Positions 1-17,800 of a stretch of DNA of 64,000 nt are shown piece by piece. Positions within the stretch are counted from its first letter, which is position 1. Each line of letters opens with the position of its first letter. Origin of the DNA: Tubiluchus corallicola (lineage: Eukaryota; Priapulida; Priapulimorpha; Priapulimorphida; Tubiluchidae); contig JAQGDQ010000040.1 in the NCBI GenBank assembly GCA_030141605.1, forward strand, positions 124,001 through 188,000, written 5' to 3'. The notes below the pieces were generated by a model, which was given only the letters and a program-made list of their open reading frames with translations, had not been told where the DNA came from and searched no databases. The position numbers and the translations under genes were made by a program.

Positions 1-71
1 TGTTGGTGCTTGTGCTATAGGTGTCGTCATCGTTGCCACCACCATCATCATCATCATCAACATCATGATCA

Positions 72-870
72 CCACGTGAGGTGGTGTGCTTTGTGTGTTG
101 TGCTATGGATGGTGTGGTGGGGTGTGGGTAGTGTGGTATGGAGTGGGTGGCGTGGTGTGTGGGTGTTGTGGTGCAGTGGTGCGTGATGTGGTGGAGTATT
201 ATGGTGTGGTGTGTGGGTGGTGCGATGTTGTGTGGTGCAGTGGTATGGTGTGGTGTGGTGGAGTCGTATGGTGTGGTGTGTGGGTGGTGCGGTGTGCTGC
301 AGTGGTATGGTGTGGTGGAGTGGTATGGTGTGGGTGGTGTGGTGTTATGGTGTGGTGCTGTGCAGTGTGATGTGGTGGAGTATTATGGTGTGGGTGGTGT
401 GGTGTGGTGTGTGGGTGGTACAGTGGTATGGTGTGGTGGAGTGGTGCAGTGTGGTGTTATGGTGTGATCTGGTGGAGTGGTATGGTGTGGTGTGTGGGTG
501 GTACAGTGGTATGGTGTGGTGGAGTGGTGCAGTGTGGTGTTATGGTGTGATCTGGTGGAGTGGTATGGTGTGGTGTGTAGGTGGTATGGTGTGGTGTGGT
601 GGTATTGTGTGGTGCGATGAGGTGGAGTGGTATGGTGTGGTGTGTAGGTGGGTGGGTGGTGTGGTGCAGTGTGGTGTTATGGTGTGGTGTGATGTGGTGG
701 AGTATTATGGTGTGGTGTGGTGTGTGGGTGGTGCAGTGGTATGGTGTGGTGGAGTGGTATGGTGTGGTGTGTAGGTGGTATGGTGTGGTGGTAGTGTGGT
801 GCGATGAGGTGGAGTGGTATGGTGTGGTGCAGTGTGGTGTGATGAGGTGGAGTGGTGTGGGTTGTGTGTT
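72..870. repeat. G/T-rich minisatellite array
   Basis: About 800 bases are built almost only from G and T on the plus strand, with variants of GGTGTGGTG, GGTATGGTG and GGAGTGG recurring at irregular spacing. Longer higher-order units of roughly 60 to 70 bases recur, for example around 410-480 and 490-560. A short CATCAT run (about 40-60) precedes it. Open frames through this block on both strands are low-complexity artefacts of the repeat. The array ends abruptly near 870 in ordinary AT-rich DNA. Confidence 0.9.
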
Positions 871-1185
871 GATTTGTGCACAAAATTCTTTTTGTGGGGT
901 TTGGCTAGTTATTATATTAATGTAACAAGACATAATGATTATTAGTGTAAAGAAATTAGGATTAATTCAAACTGAATTAGTCAATAATTTGATATGGTGA
1001 CTTACAAGCAAAACTGAAAAAGATAATAACGGTAATATTTATAATGGGAGAAGTTTAATTTTTGTAGAAGGTTAAATAAACATAACTAACTATTAAGGAA
1101 GTAGAAAATATTGAGGAGGTTAGAAAATAACTAATATTTGTAATGAGAAATACTTGGTTTACATATAGTAATTAATTTTATATAT

Positions 1186-1258
1186 ACATACACACACACA
1201 CACCCAATCAATGCCACACGCTCCCGCGCACACGCATGCACACACACACACACACGCA
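1186..1258. repeat. CA-rich microsatellite
   Basis: Two CA-dinucleotide runs are separated by a degenerate CACGC-type stretch. The tract lies in the 3' flank of the kinase gene. Between it and the array on the left (871-1185) I see only AT-rich DNA. Confidence 0.85.
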
Positions 1259-1833
1259 TTATTTGATATCCATAAAATAAAATTTCAAAAATCCATAAAA
1301 TAAGCTATTTTATTTATTTTATACATATCCATAATCTTATGCACCCTGCACATATGGGTTTTCTTAAATCTGTGCTCGTGGATAAACAACAAAAAAAAAC
1401 CTGACTAACTTGACTCGGCAAGATTTATTGTGGGCAACAAAAATAATATTAAAAGCAGTGCTATTTTACATGTTCTTTCATTTGTAACACAAAATTACCA
1501 CAGCTCTATGATATAACACCTCTCTATAAGTAATCTTCTAAAGCATAATAATTTACACAAAACAGAATCACTTATACTGTAGTGAGTGAAATGAAGCAAT
1601 TTTGAATTTGTACCATACATACAAATTAATGAAAACTTTACTTTGTTTTCATCACAATGTTCTACGCTTCATAGATAATAAATATAACATACATAGAGTC
1701 TGCAAAGAAAGATTAGTTTTCTTATGAGTATGCATTTAATTAACATAATATTACAATATTTTTTGTAAAGGTTCTGTTTTATATAATGTATAAGGTTCTG
1801 TTTTATATAATGTATAAAATATCCAATGCTTAA

Positions 1834-1839
1834 TTTATT
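1834..1839 (-). terminator. Candidate poly(A) signal of CMPK1
   Basis: TTTATT on the plus strand reads AATAAA on the gene strand, 67 bases past the kinase stop codon. It is the nearest canonical signal and is assigned by position only. Confidence 0.5.
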
Positions 1840-1905
1840 AAAAACACTTTGTAACAGATTGTCATAATTACAATGACCTATAAATTTGTAGCACAATTAC
1901 AAATG

Positions 1906-7559
<5,654 letters not shown>

Positions 7560-9440
7560 TCTCCACAGTTATCTCGACATGCAATTTTAGGCTGTGACTT
7601 TTTACAGGCTTCAACTGCATTCTTGCATGTTAGTAAACAAATTCTTACGCTTGCAGATGGTTCCGCTGTTAAAGTTTGGCTCAGACAATCAAATGAAGCG
7701 TGAACTTTTCTTATATGCGTGAACCACAACTGTCAAATTCCAACTAACAAAGTTACTGCATGCCCTGGTGTTCTGAAAGGAAAGAATCCGCCACAACGAA
7801 GCAACTCCTTAAAAACTCAATAAAAGATGGAGATGGAATACCATTTTATAAACGACATAAAACCTGTTCTCAAGCAGCTAGTGTTGTTGAACTGAAGGTC
7901 AAACAGAATATACACGTACCAATTTTGAACACTGGTTCCGACCCTATAACAATTAAGAAGGGGAAGGTTTTGGCTGTAGTTCAAATAGCAGACCAGGAAG
8001 TGTTTCAAGCTAATGATGTTGAGCATGTGCAGAAACGTTTATCTCAGTTTGCAGTATAAATGATTTTAATTTCAACAGGTGTTATTCAGTAGAGTCGAAA
8101 CCTAGGCAAGGCTTTACACGACAATTATATTTGAAAGATCTGGGACAGTTATCAAAATTTTCAGAGCCGAAAGATAGACATGTGACATCTACTACTCTCA
8201 CTGAGGTTAGATTATATAAACAACCTGACACAGTTTATAATTTGCAAGAAAAACAAAGGCATAGTTTCAGCAATGGCACTAGTGGTACAAACAAGATCAA
8301 AATCTCATGAGCGCAGCATAGGTTTTTAGAAAAACAAAATATGCAGAAGCAACGTACTCCTAATACTGAGAATATTCTCAAAGTTATGGATTTTTCTCAT
8401 ATTAAAGAACCCAATTGGCTGTCAGGAGCTGAAAGATTAATTACTTGAAACGATGATTGCTTTGCAGAAGATACACAGCAGTTAGGTTGCACAACTGCTG
8501 CTGAGTTGTCTGTAGAGTTGACCGATTGAATACCTATTAAGTGTCGGCCATATCGGGCACCTAACCATACGCTACCTATCATTGAAAAATAGACAAAAAC
8601 TATTTTAGAAGCAGACATTATAGGGCCAAGCATCTCTGATTATGCGTTTCTGATTATTATTGTGAAAAAGAAAACTGGGGATTATCATATGTGCATCGAT
8701 TACATAGATATAGACGTAGACATTTTATTTATCTCCTCATTTACACCAGGATACAAGTAGACTATTATTGCTATAGTTATTAATTAAGTTAGGGGGGTAC
8801 AGGAGAAAGGGTAGCAAAAGACCAATTGGTCATCAAGTCAGCTACCCTTTTCAGGTTAGTGTAACTTGTAAAAAATTTGTAGTGCTGCTAATTGAAACAT
8901 GTGATACAATTATGAAGTAGGTTAAAATCAACTGCTAACATAAATTTATAGGAGAAGAAATCAAACTTGAGACCAAAATAACTAAATAGGCTATGCAACA
9001 AAGAAGCATTAAAATAAAATGAAAAATATGAAATGATGATTAACAAAATACGTAAAGCATTTAACTAACCGATTAAAACATAAGACTAGAAAATTACAGA
9101 CTATTGAATGCTAAAACAACAGAGAAAATATGGTTTCTTCCCAGGGTGGATCACTTGTTAGCTGCATTAGGAGGTTGTAAGTTATATATATGCTATTAGA
9201 CTTGAAACAAGCTTACCATTAAATTCCTGTAGTGCCAGTATCGCAACATTTGACTACTTTTACTAGTCATTTGGGGAACTATTGTTACACCTGCATGCCT
9301 TTTAGTGTCAAGAATGCACCTAGCGAATTTAAACACATGGTAGATGCTGTGGCTCCAAAACTGAAAGAACCTGATGGTAGACAAATTTTCTATCCTTACA
9401 CTTAGAATGAAGAGGCAGTAATCGGAGAGTACTCTGCAGT
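7560..9440 (+). mobile_element. Decayed Ty3/gypsy fragment (protease end, linker, reverse transcriptase)
   Basis: Translation across frames gives a retropepsin C-terminal strand near 7570-7680 (HAILGCDFLQ, then LTLADGSAVKV). A linker domain follows at about 7880-8058 (NTGSDPITIKKGKVLAVVQ). Reverse transcriptase blocks come next: PIKCRPYRAP and KKKTGDYHMCIDY at about 8535-8705, then DHLLAALGG, LDLKQAYH and PFSVKNAPSEF at about 9148-9345. Stop codons and frameshifts break every block, so it is dead. Two RT blocks normally about 15 residues apart are separated by some 400 bases (about 8716-9130), implying a later insertion; this insert contains a short palindrome around GACCAATTGGTC. No LTR was recognised. 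Confidence 0.85.
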
Positions 9441-10184
9441 CTAAATACTGGATTTAGCTGGGATAAATAATAACCACAAAGCAGTCAAAGCGCGAATGTG
9501 GCAGATCAATTTGTCCCATGAAACACTGCAAACTATATTATGGCAAAAAATGAAACAATTACCATACAATAATTGTCATAATACTTAATAGTAATACTAA
9601 GTAATACTAATAGTAATATTATTAATACTAATAGTAATACAGGTAAATAAATCACTGATCACTCTAAGTCGATTCTGAATTCCGTGAACAGAATCTCAAA
9701 AAAGAAACATCAACCAACAATCTGGGTGGTAAGCGTGAAATTCCTTATTTTTAGCAGTAAAAGACAATTAAGCCGAACCTCTTTATTTTACCGGTGCAAC
9801 TGATGCCAATCGGTAAAAAGAAACCGTGCTGAAGCTTGGAGTTTATGTTATGAACACGAATAATTGCGACAATATAAAATAGTACAAAAGCTAGCGAAAC
9901 AGACAGACAAACAAAACGCTAACACGCACAGATACCACAAATTATCTTATCAATAATTTTCGAATTTTAGTTTAACTATGTTGCCACGTTTATGACGCCA
10001 TAGCACCTAGCAGTAGAGAAAATCAAATTTCTGGATGTAAAATAGAATTATTCATTTCAAATCTGTTTTATTTAAAATAATTTTAAACTCCCACACTGAT
10101 GAGCACGCTATCTATTGAGTCCTTGGCTCACACGATAGTAAACGTTTAAGGCAAACGAGCCATGTAATTTACCTTACAGAGCTC
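9441..10184. other. Uncharacterised spacer
   Basis: No gene seen. A degenerate run of TAATACTAATAG-like units lies at about 9580-9645. The rest is unique-looking AT-rich DNA between two retroelement remnants. Confidence 0.4.
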
Positions 10185-10990
10185 TGGGGTAGTTCTACCT
10201 TGCAGTTCTTGGTGTAGGTGCGGTAGCATGCTCCATTTCCAAGCACACCAGGTAGCGTTAAAATAGGAGATTACTTGTGCAGAGGTGTTTGTCAAGGTTA
10301 TTCTTGAAACAAGTCACATTTGCAGCACTAACTATATGTTCCAGTAATGAGTTCCAGAGATGAATTTCAGAATTGGAAAAACTAAGTCGGTATCTGTCAG
10401 TGTTGGCTCTTTTCTGATAGAGCTTGTAACTGTGTCCACTGGTGCTACTAGTACTTGTAATGAAGAATTCGTCCGGGTTGACATCAGTAAATCAATGGAA
10501 GATTTTGTACATTTCTATGAGTCTGCCTTTACGCCTTCACGCATAGAATCTGTACAGTTGCAGGCATCTTAGTTTCTGATCGTAATTTAAGCTGTTGAGT
10601 CGTTCAACCATGTTGACTGCATGCTCTTATACTCTTTATAGTAGGTTCATATCTTTGATAAAGTGTGATTTCATACTTGCTAAGATATTCCAGGTGTGGT
10701 CGTACCAATGTCTTGTAAAGTGGAAGTATAACTTTTGCATTATAGGACGTAATGGTTTTAGCTATCAGACCAAGGTTTTGGTTTCCTTTTTAAGCTTTGC
10801 TCCTACGGAAATTCAGCGTGTTATCGTTTAATAGGCCTAAGTCAGTCTCCTCATCTACATTTGGTAAAAGATCATTGTTGACTGCATACTGAACCAATCC
10901 GTTGTTTCGACAATATGAAGAGTTTTGCACTTGGAATTTTGAGTATTAAACTCCATTTGCCAAGTGTGTGACCATTGAGAGATATTAGGC
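10185..10990 (-). mobile_element. Antisense non-LTR retrotransposon RT C-terminal fragment
   Basis: Read on the minus strand, broken frames give the typical end of a CR1/L2-like reverse transcriptase. In order they are TWQMEFNT with KCKTLHI (about 10970-10920), LGLIAKTI and PLYKTLVRPHLEY (about 10760-10690), and a degraded second half. It ends with the LWNSLL, FKNNLDKHL motif near 10350-10290. Several stops and shifts make it inactive. It lies antisense between two Ty3 remnants that belong to different elements, as both encode overlapping parts of RT. Confidence 0.8.
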
Positions 10991-10997
10991 CTTGTTG

Positions 10998-13604
10998 AAG
11001 TTGTTGAATCTGAAGTTTGTAAGGTACAGAATGTGCCAGTTTTGTGACCTGAGAATCTGTCTCGACCAACAAGAACTGAACAAAGCTCTGAGATGTGAAT
11101 ATTATATACTGCCAGTTCTAAAAGACATCATGCATGAAATGGGCAAAGTACATTTCTTCACAAAAGTGGATCTATTGTTGGCATTTTGGGACTTGGACTT
11201 GATGAAGAGTTGCGTGAGCTGACTAATTTCTGCTTTATTTCAAATGAAACTGATGTGGGCACTTGATGGCCTTCCTGGTCAAGTCGCATGATGCCAACTT
11301 GGATAAATTCCTCCAGAGATGCGGAGAAAAAGGGATCAAGCTGAACAAAGTTAAACTGCAATACAAGACTGACAAAGTTACATTCCTGGGCATGTATCTT
11401 CTAAAGACGGTGTCCAGCCACACCCTGAAAAAATTAGAGTAGTTCAAGAAATGAAATCGCCATATTCGTTGCTTCCTTGGGATGATTACTTACTTGGGAA
11501 AATTTGTCTCAAATCTTGCTGATTTAACAGCACCACTAAGGAACTTACTAAAAGCTAGTGTACCGTGGACTTGGGCGGAACACTATGCTGACATATGCCC
11601 CAATACTATGTCTGTATGATCCTAATAAAGGACTTACCTTGGAAAATGATGCAGGTGAGTATGGTTTAGGCAGTGTACTTCTTCAGGATGGCAAGCCCAT
11701 AGCGTTTGCCAGTCATTGTCTCAAACACTGAAACAAGATGTGCCCAGATCGCAAAGGAACTTCTTGCAGTAGCCTTTGGCCTGGAAAAGTTTCATTACTA
11801 TACTTATGGTAGACAAGTAAAAATAATAACATATCACTTACCTTTGGTGTCCATCTCATCTAAACCTTTATCGAGAGCTCCACGGAGATTTCAAGCTCTA
11901 CTACTGCGAACACAGAAATATGACTTTGAACTAGTGCACAAGTCAGGCAAGTCGATTCCTATTGCAGATGCTCTCTGTCTCGGGCACCACTGCCAGACAA
12001 GACAGAAACTGAACTGGTCTCAGTCAATAACACAACTTTCTTGCCTTTGAAAGATGATTTTTTGCAAGAAAGAAGAGCTGCTATAGAGGACAAGACGCTG
12101 GCACATCTAAAACAAACCATCATGAAAGGTTGGCCAGAGCACAAAGCCCAACTTAATATGGCTTTAATACCCTACTTTAATTACAGGGACGAACTAACAA
12201 TGCAGGACGGTACTGTACTCCGTGCAAATACAGCCGTAATACCTACCAATATCAAGAAGGTCCATGCGGGACACATGGGATATTAATTCTTGCATACGTC
12301 GAGCAAAACAACTCATTTACTGGCCATGCATGACTAGCGACATACATATATAATGCACAAAAGGGAAGTAAAGATGACATAAAAGTAGGAAAGGCTGTTT
12401 GGCAACATACAAATGTCTTATTTTAAGTACGCGAAGGAAAAATATTGAGTCAATTAAGCGAAGTTATTTGAGTCAATTACCGATAGTTTTTATGTACATA
12501 TGAATAGAAGGGGTTCCCGTTCCAGGCGTTTTTGCGTCGATTACGGCTACTACTGTACGTCAATTCGTTGAATCATGTGATGTGTGTGCAACTTTTTCTG
12601 ATAGACAAAGTCCAGAAACCTTACAAATGTACAATGACCCTCTACAACCTTAGGAAAAGATTGGCTTGGATGTTTTCACTTTTAATGATAGCACCTATTC
12701 GCTCACAGTGGATTACTTCTGTTCCTCCTTCGAAATTGATTATCTACCTGAAGCCACACCAGAAGCAGTGATTGGCAAGTTTAAACAACACTGTGCACGT
12801 TATGGCTGCCCAAATATTATGATAACGAACGGAGGTCCACAATATACCTCAGAAAAGTTCAGTAAAAATTGGGGATTTCATCATGAAGTTACTAATCCAG
12901 GTAACAGTAAGGCAAATGGAGTGGCCGAAGCTACTGTGAAGATAGTCAAAACAATGATGAAGAAATGCAAAGTAGCAAATGAAGACCCATACATTGGATT
13001 GCTGAATATCAAGAACACACAAACATAGGGTTTCCAAACAAGTCCAGCACAAAGACTATTCGGATGCAACACAAAAACACTACTGCCACCTACGCTAGAC
13101 AAACTTATTTTGCCGAATACACACGAAAATGACAAACAGATCATGGAAAGCTGAAGAGCTGCCGTAGCAGATGCAAGAGATATTCACAGAAGAAACCTCA
13201 GCGGCTTCAGTATGGCGATAATGTATGAATGCAACACATCTAGAAGGGGGACAAGGAATGGAACCAAACAGCTGACCAATAGAATCTATGAGGTACAGAG
13301 GCCAGATGGAAGAACCTACATGTACAATAGGCAACTGTTTCATAAGTCTAATGCAACTGATGACATCTCTAAAGAAGTTATAAATACTTCTCCTGCAAAG
13401 CATAACAACAAGAACAACAACAGTGTTACTTCAAAGCAAATTGAAAATAATGCTGAGGTAGTGCCAAAAGAAGCTACTGATAAAACTTACCTTACTCGGT
13501 CTGAGAGATTTGTGAAGCCGACCAAAACTGATTCCGCATTAATCTCATTGTTGTATGTACTGATGGGTAATTGTGCATTGTATGCTGTGTTCTTTTCTCT
13601 TTAA
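10998..13604 (+). mobile_element. Decayed Ty3/gypsy pol (RT, RNase H, integrase)
   Basis: A second Ty3-type element of the kind often annotated as K02A2.6-like. RT is seen as RICLDQQELNKAL and FFTKVDL (11049-11180), then a deletion, then the end of RT (about 11330-11450). RNase H spans about 11690-11990 (AKELLAVAFGLEKFHYYTYG, SGKSIPIADAL). A histidine/cysteine-type fragment sits near 12290-12340 and is split from its continuation (VESCDVC, about 12570) by roughly 180 inserted bases. The integrase core spans about 12660-13030. The normally conserved TDNG aspartate is an asparagine (ITNGGPQYT), while the glutamate in GVAEA remains. A C-terminal tail runs to the stop at 13602. Frameshifts and stops occur throughout, so it is not functional. 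Confidence 0.88.
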
Positions 13605-13707
13605 CTTTTGTTAAATGTAATCAGTCAACTATAACTTGAATTGTGTACTTACCTGTTTACATGAACCAAATGTGCTTATTTAAAATTATAATTGTTTAAT
13701 AGTTAAA

Positions 13708-13990
13708 TGTTAACCAACTTCCATATGTTGGACAGACGTACTTGCTTTAAAGCGAAATAATGTAAACTCGTGTATTCTCTTCAAGCGCCTATGGGGTCTA
13801 AGAATTCTTGCTTGAATATTAAGTGGTAACTGAGCATGCATAGTAGGTGCAACAATGATCAAGCTATCAGTACGCATGTGCGTCTCTCTTTTGTTCCACA
13901 ACAAACTTCAATAAAGACCCTTGTATTATGGACTCCTCTATTCCTGTTTATTTATGTGGTTATAGAGCACTTACATCTTCCTGCTACACA
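13708..13990 (+). mobile_element. Candidate 3' LTR of the Ty3 element
   Basis: The 283 bases after the pol end start TGTTAACC and end CTACACA, giving TG...CA ends. They hold an AATAAAG signal near 13909 followed by a T-rich segment, as in many Ty3 LTRs. No matching 5' LTR is present and no clear polypurine tract precedes it, so the borders are a guess. Confidence 0.4.
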
Positions 13991-14830
13991 CATAACATAT
14001 ACTGAAAGTCAGATTTATACTATTTACCAGAATTAATAGAATTCTGCAACATAATACAGCATTCAAGTTTCAACAGCATGATCTCCTCAAATTGGATGAT
14101 TTATGGCGAGACCGAAACCTCATCCATTATCAAACCTCCAAGATCAACCATTGAATTAGCAAAGATACCGCACTCAGACGTGTATATATTTATGAGGTAA
14201 ACAGCCTAAATCAGCACAAAGCACTAAATTGCCTAAAGTACAAGTGGAAGCGGTTCCCCCATCTATTAAGTGACCAGCCTTGGCGCCATTCTTAACTTCG
14301 GATGTCAAGCACAATGCTGCAATGACTCAGAAGGATAGCTTACCTAAGTGAACAACAAATAAAAAACATGTTTTTATAATTCTGATAATAGTTTATTCAG
14401 CAAGTAGCAAATTTGCAAAGCAACTATTACTAATAATTATTACAATTTATTTAGCTAAATATCACAGCTGTCATTACTTTTTGTGATAGCTGACAAATGT
14501 ATCCGAAGTGGCTAAACCAGCAGACCTCACAGCTTGGAAATGAAAAACAATCAATATTCTGAAACAGTGAAGCTAAAGCCAGCTCCTCTGATGTTCACAT
14601 ACAGTGCAGCCTAAATATCTAACAGAAAACGTTAAAATTACTACACAAAATCGATTTCGCAAAAAATGTAGCAATACAAGCCCCCTTTCTAGCTTATCCA
14701 GCATGACCTACATAAGTACACTCAATGATAATTCAATTAATAACTAATTTTTGTAATAACGACTTCTTCGGTCAACTAGCTTAATGAAGGAAATAAAATA
14801 GCACCACTGCAATAATTTTACAGGTGTCAT
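13991..14830. other. Spacer and DHRS7 3' flank
   Basis: No gene or recognised repeat. It contains the downstream flank of the minus-strand dehydrogenase. I could not pick one convincing poly(A) signal. Confidence 0.35.
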
Positions 14831-17800
14831 TCACATTTCACCTTCACGAACTTTTGAAACCGTTTTAGAACCAACCAATTTCAGCATTCTGAAACACAAA
14901 AATGACGATACAGTATTGTATAACAAGTGGCAATCAAATGACAAAGGTGACTATTTTAGAAAACTACAGTTTTGTTAAGAAAATAGTTAATTAGTTTACA
15001 CATGTAAAACATTTTGTGCGCTGTATGTTTTAGCTTCTACAGAAAAACAATTCTTTGCAGATTGTATCATCTAAATCATATAATCGTCAACTTGAGGCAC
15101 AATGAAGATATTGATGAACTTGGCTTATAGACTATAGACCACAGCTAGCTTCTCTCACCTTCCAAAGTGGTTCGTTTTAAATATTTGGATTTATTAAATC
15201 AGCCAATCACCCAGGGGTGTGCTTGCATACTAAAAACTTCTTCATGCTTCCCAAAAATGTTTTAATGCAAAAATAACCACAAAGACACTTTTGATTTTTT
15301 TGCTTTTATAAATCAGCTATGAGTTGCAGTATACCGTATTTACCACTGTCAAATGAGTTCTGGTATTTTGTGATTGTATTCATTACTGAGTTCAACAATT
15401 TAGTCATTACAAGGAGTTCCTACACAGTTCTTTCATGTAAATTACTCTATCATGCCCACTTGCTATTCAGTTTAAAATTCAGGTGACACAGGACTCAATT
15501 ATAAACTATGGTGTAAAATGATCTAACATAAAGAATATTGAGAGGGAAAATAGAATTTTTTAAAAATTATTTAGGTGAAGCAATTATTTCCACGAAAGCC
15601 TAATTTTATGTTCGCATGGTTACGGCGCAGAGAGTTTTCTCTCGATAATTCTCTCGCAGAGTAAACTCGCAAGTGTGAACAGCTTTGCGAATTCTCTCAT
15701 GAGTTTCTTGCAGACAAGCTCTATTCATTACAAGAAATCTCAGAGAGAACTCTCGAGAGAACACTCTCTAGTCTGAATGCACCGTTAATTTTTGCTGTTG
15801 CACACGTTTTGCAATTCCTTGATTAGGTGGGCAACAACACCATATATCACAAGCAAGTTGCAATAAAAAATAGGAGTTGTATCTGATTATAAAAACACAG
15901 CTGCAATGCTAAAAACAGTCTTGTAAGCACAGACGCAAACTTGAAATTTGAATTTTAAACCTTAAAAAACTTGCTGAGTTCTTGTGCACCCATGTCAACG
16001 TTATACAGCAGTGCAGTATTTTATTTTTGCTTTCCCAATATGTATAACACATTCATGGCATTTTCTGCTGTTAGAAAATTTATATTTAGTTGTGAGATCA
16101 TTACTAGTTGTGCTTTCTGGCCGTTATTTAAGTTTCTAATTACTACTTAATTGTCAGAAATATTTTGGCATTATGATAGGTGAAAAACTCGAACATTTTT
16201 TATCATATTTCAAAATGTGATATGATTTGAAAAATTGTCCCGTTTCCAGTAAATCAGGTAAAACCATATTCTGCATGCACAAATAAAAATAATTTATAAT
16301 TTACCTAGTTACTAGCCATGGCACATACTGATTGAAGTACACGGCAAAAAGCACTGGTTGTAGTGATACCCAAGCCTCGCTCAGACGATTGGCAATAGCA
16401 ATGGCTGAAAGATGTGCACACCTTTCTGCAGTCATTCTGCGCTCTTTTGGATTCATGTCTTTACCAAGCTGTAATAATAATAATAATAATGATGGTGATG
16501 ATGGTGGTGATGATGATGATGATAATAATGTATTTATTTATAAAGCTCTCTTTCAATAAAACAAAAAATTTTCAAAGGCACTGTACAATTAAAAATATTT
16601 AGAAAACTATAATATAATTAGACATATTTATAAACCATAAAAATATGCAAAACATACAGCACTTATACATTAAAATACTCCTTAAAAAGATGAGTTTTCA
16701 GTTTTCTTTTATAGGAATTTAAATTTGAGCATTTTCTAATTTTCAATTCCTAGTTCATTCCAACACTTCCGTGCAATGCTTGAAAACCCTAAATCAGCAA
16801 AGACTCCTTTTATTAAAAGGTACATCAAGTTCTAATTTATTAATTAATTATGATTGTGATAATTATTGAAATCGTCAGTTGCCAACTAATTTGGGAAAGT
16901 ATTGATACCAAAAGTGCTATGTCATTTGCTTTGCTAACTCGTGTGTTCCTGTTACCTTTAACAAATAAACAGAAACGTAGGCCTATGAGCTGCATTGTAA
17001 GAAAAAGTAAATATACCTTATTTAAATAAACCCTCTTCTCCAGGACATTTTTATAGAGTCTAACCCTCTGCTAACTGGACTTCAGGATCAGCAGAGCTGA
17101 CTCAGCTGAAGTGCATACATCATCCCTCAACAAGGTAAATCTCTGCGGACAGTAAGTCCAGAACAGGCACTGGCAGTCACTAACCAGGTCATTTACTGAC
17201 CAGGTCTGGTTGCACTTTAGTCACTACGTAGACTGATGTGGCCATATGATTTTTGACTGGACAATGTCGAAAATACAAATGATAACAATGACTTTTGGTC
17301 AAGAATAGAAACATAGTTTTTCAAATACACATGAAAGTATAAAAAATGTGTAAATGAGATACGCATCCAATTTATAAATAAACTGCAATCAATTAATTTT
17401 TAAATGTACCCGTGTTACTTGATCTGTGTAAGCTGCTTGGAGGATGTTAGAGAACACCGGACCGGGACAAATCATTGTAACGTCAACAGACCAATCTGGC
17501 TTCTCCGCTATAAAGGAACTAAGATAACCTTGTAATGCATGCTTAGTTCCTGTGTATGTTCCAGAAAATGGGGCACCTGAAAAACATGATTCAGACTTAA
17601 CACTAAGATTATTAACACAACAGTTAAATAACCATATTTGAATCGTACAGTAAAACAGAATGGTAGCAACAAAAAAACTTACAAACATTCTATATTGCAC
17701 AATGATTGTTACACTCATACCTACTTTACCAGCCACACTACTCATACACACTAAGTGTCCAGTCTTCTGCTTCCTCATCTGTGGGATGACGGTTCGTGTC

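Noticed and set aside
86-933. Several long open frames on both strands (Val/Trp/Gly-rich or His/Thr/Pro-rich)
   Set aside because: They are translations of the G/T minisatellite; low complexity and mutually overlapping.
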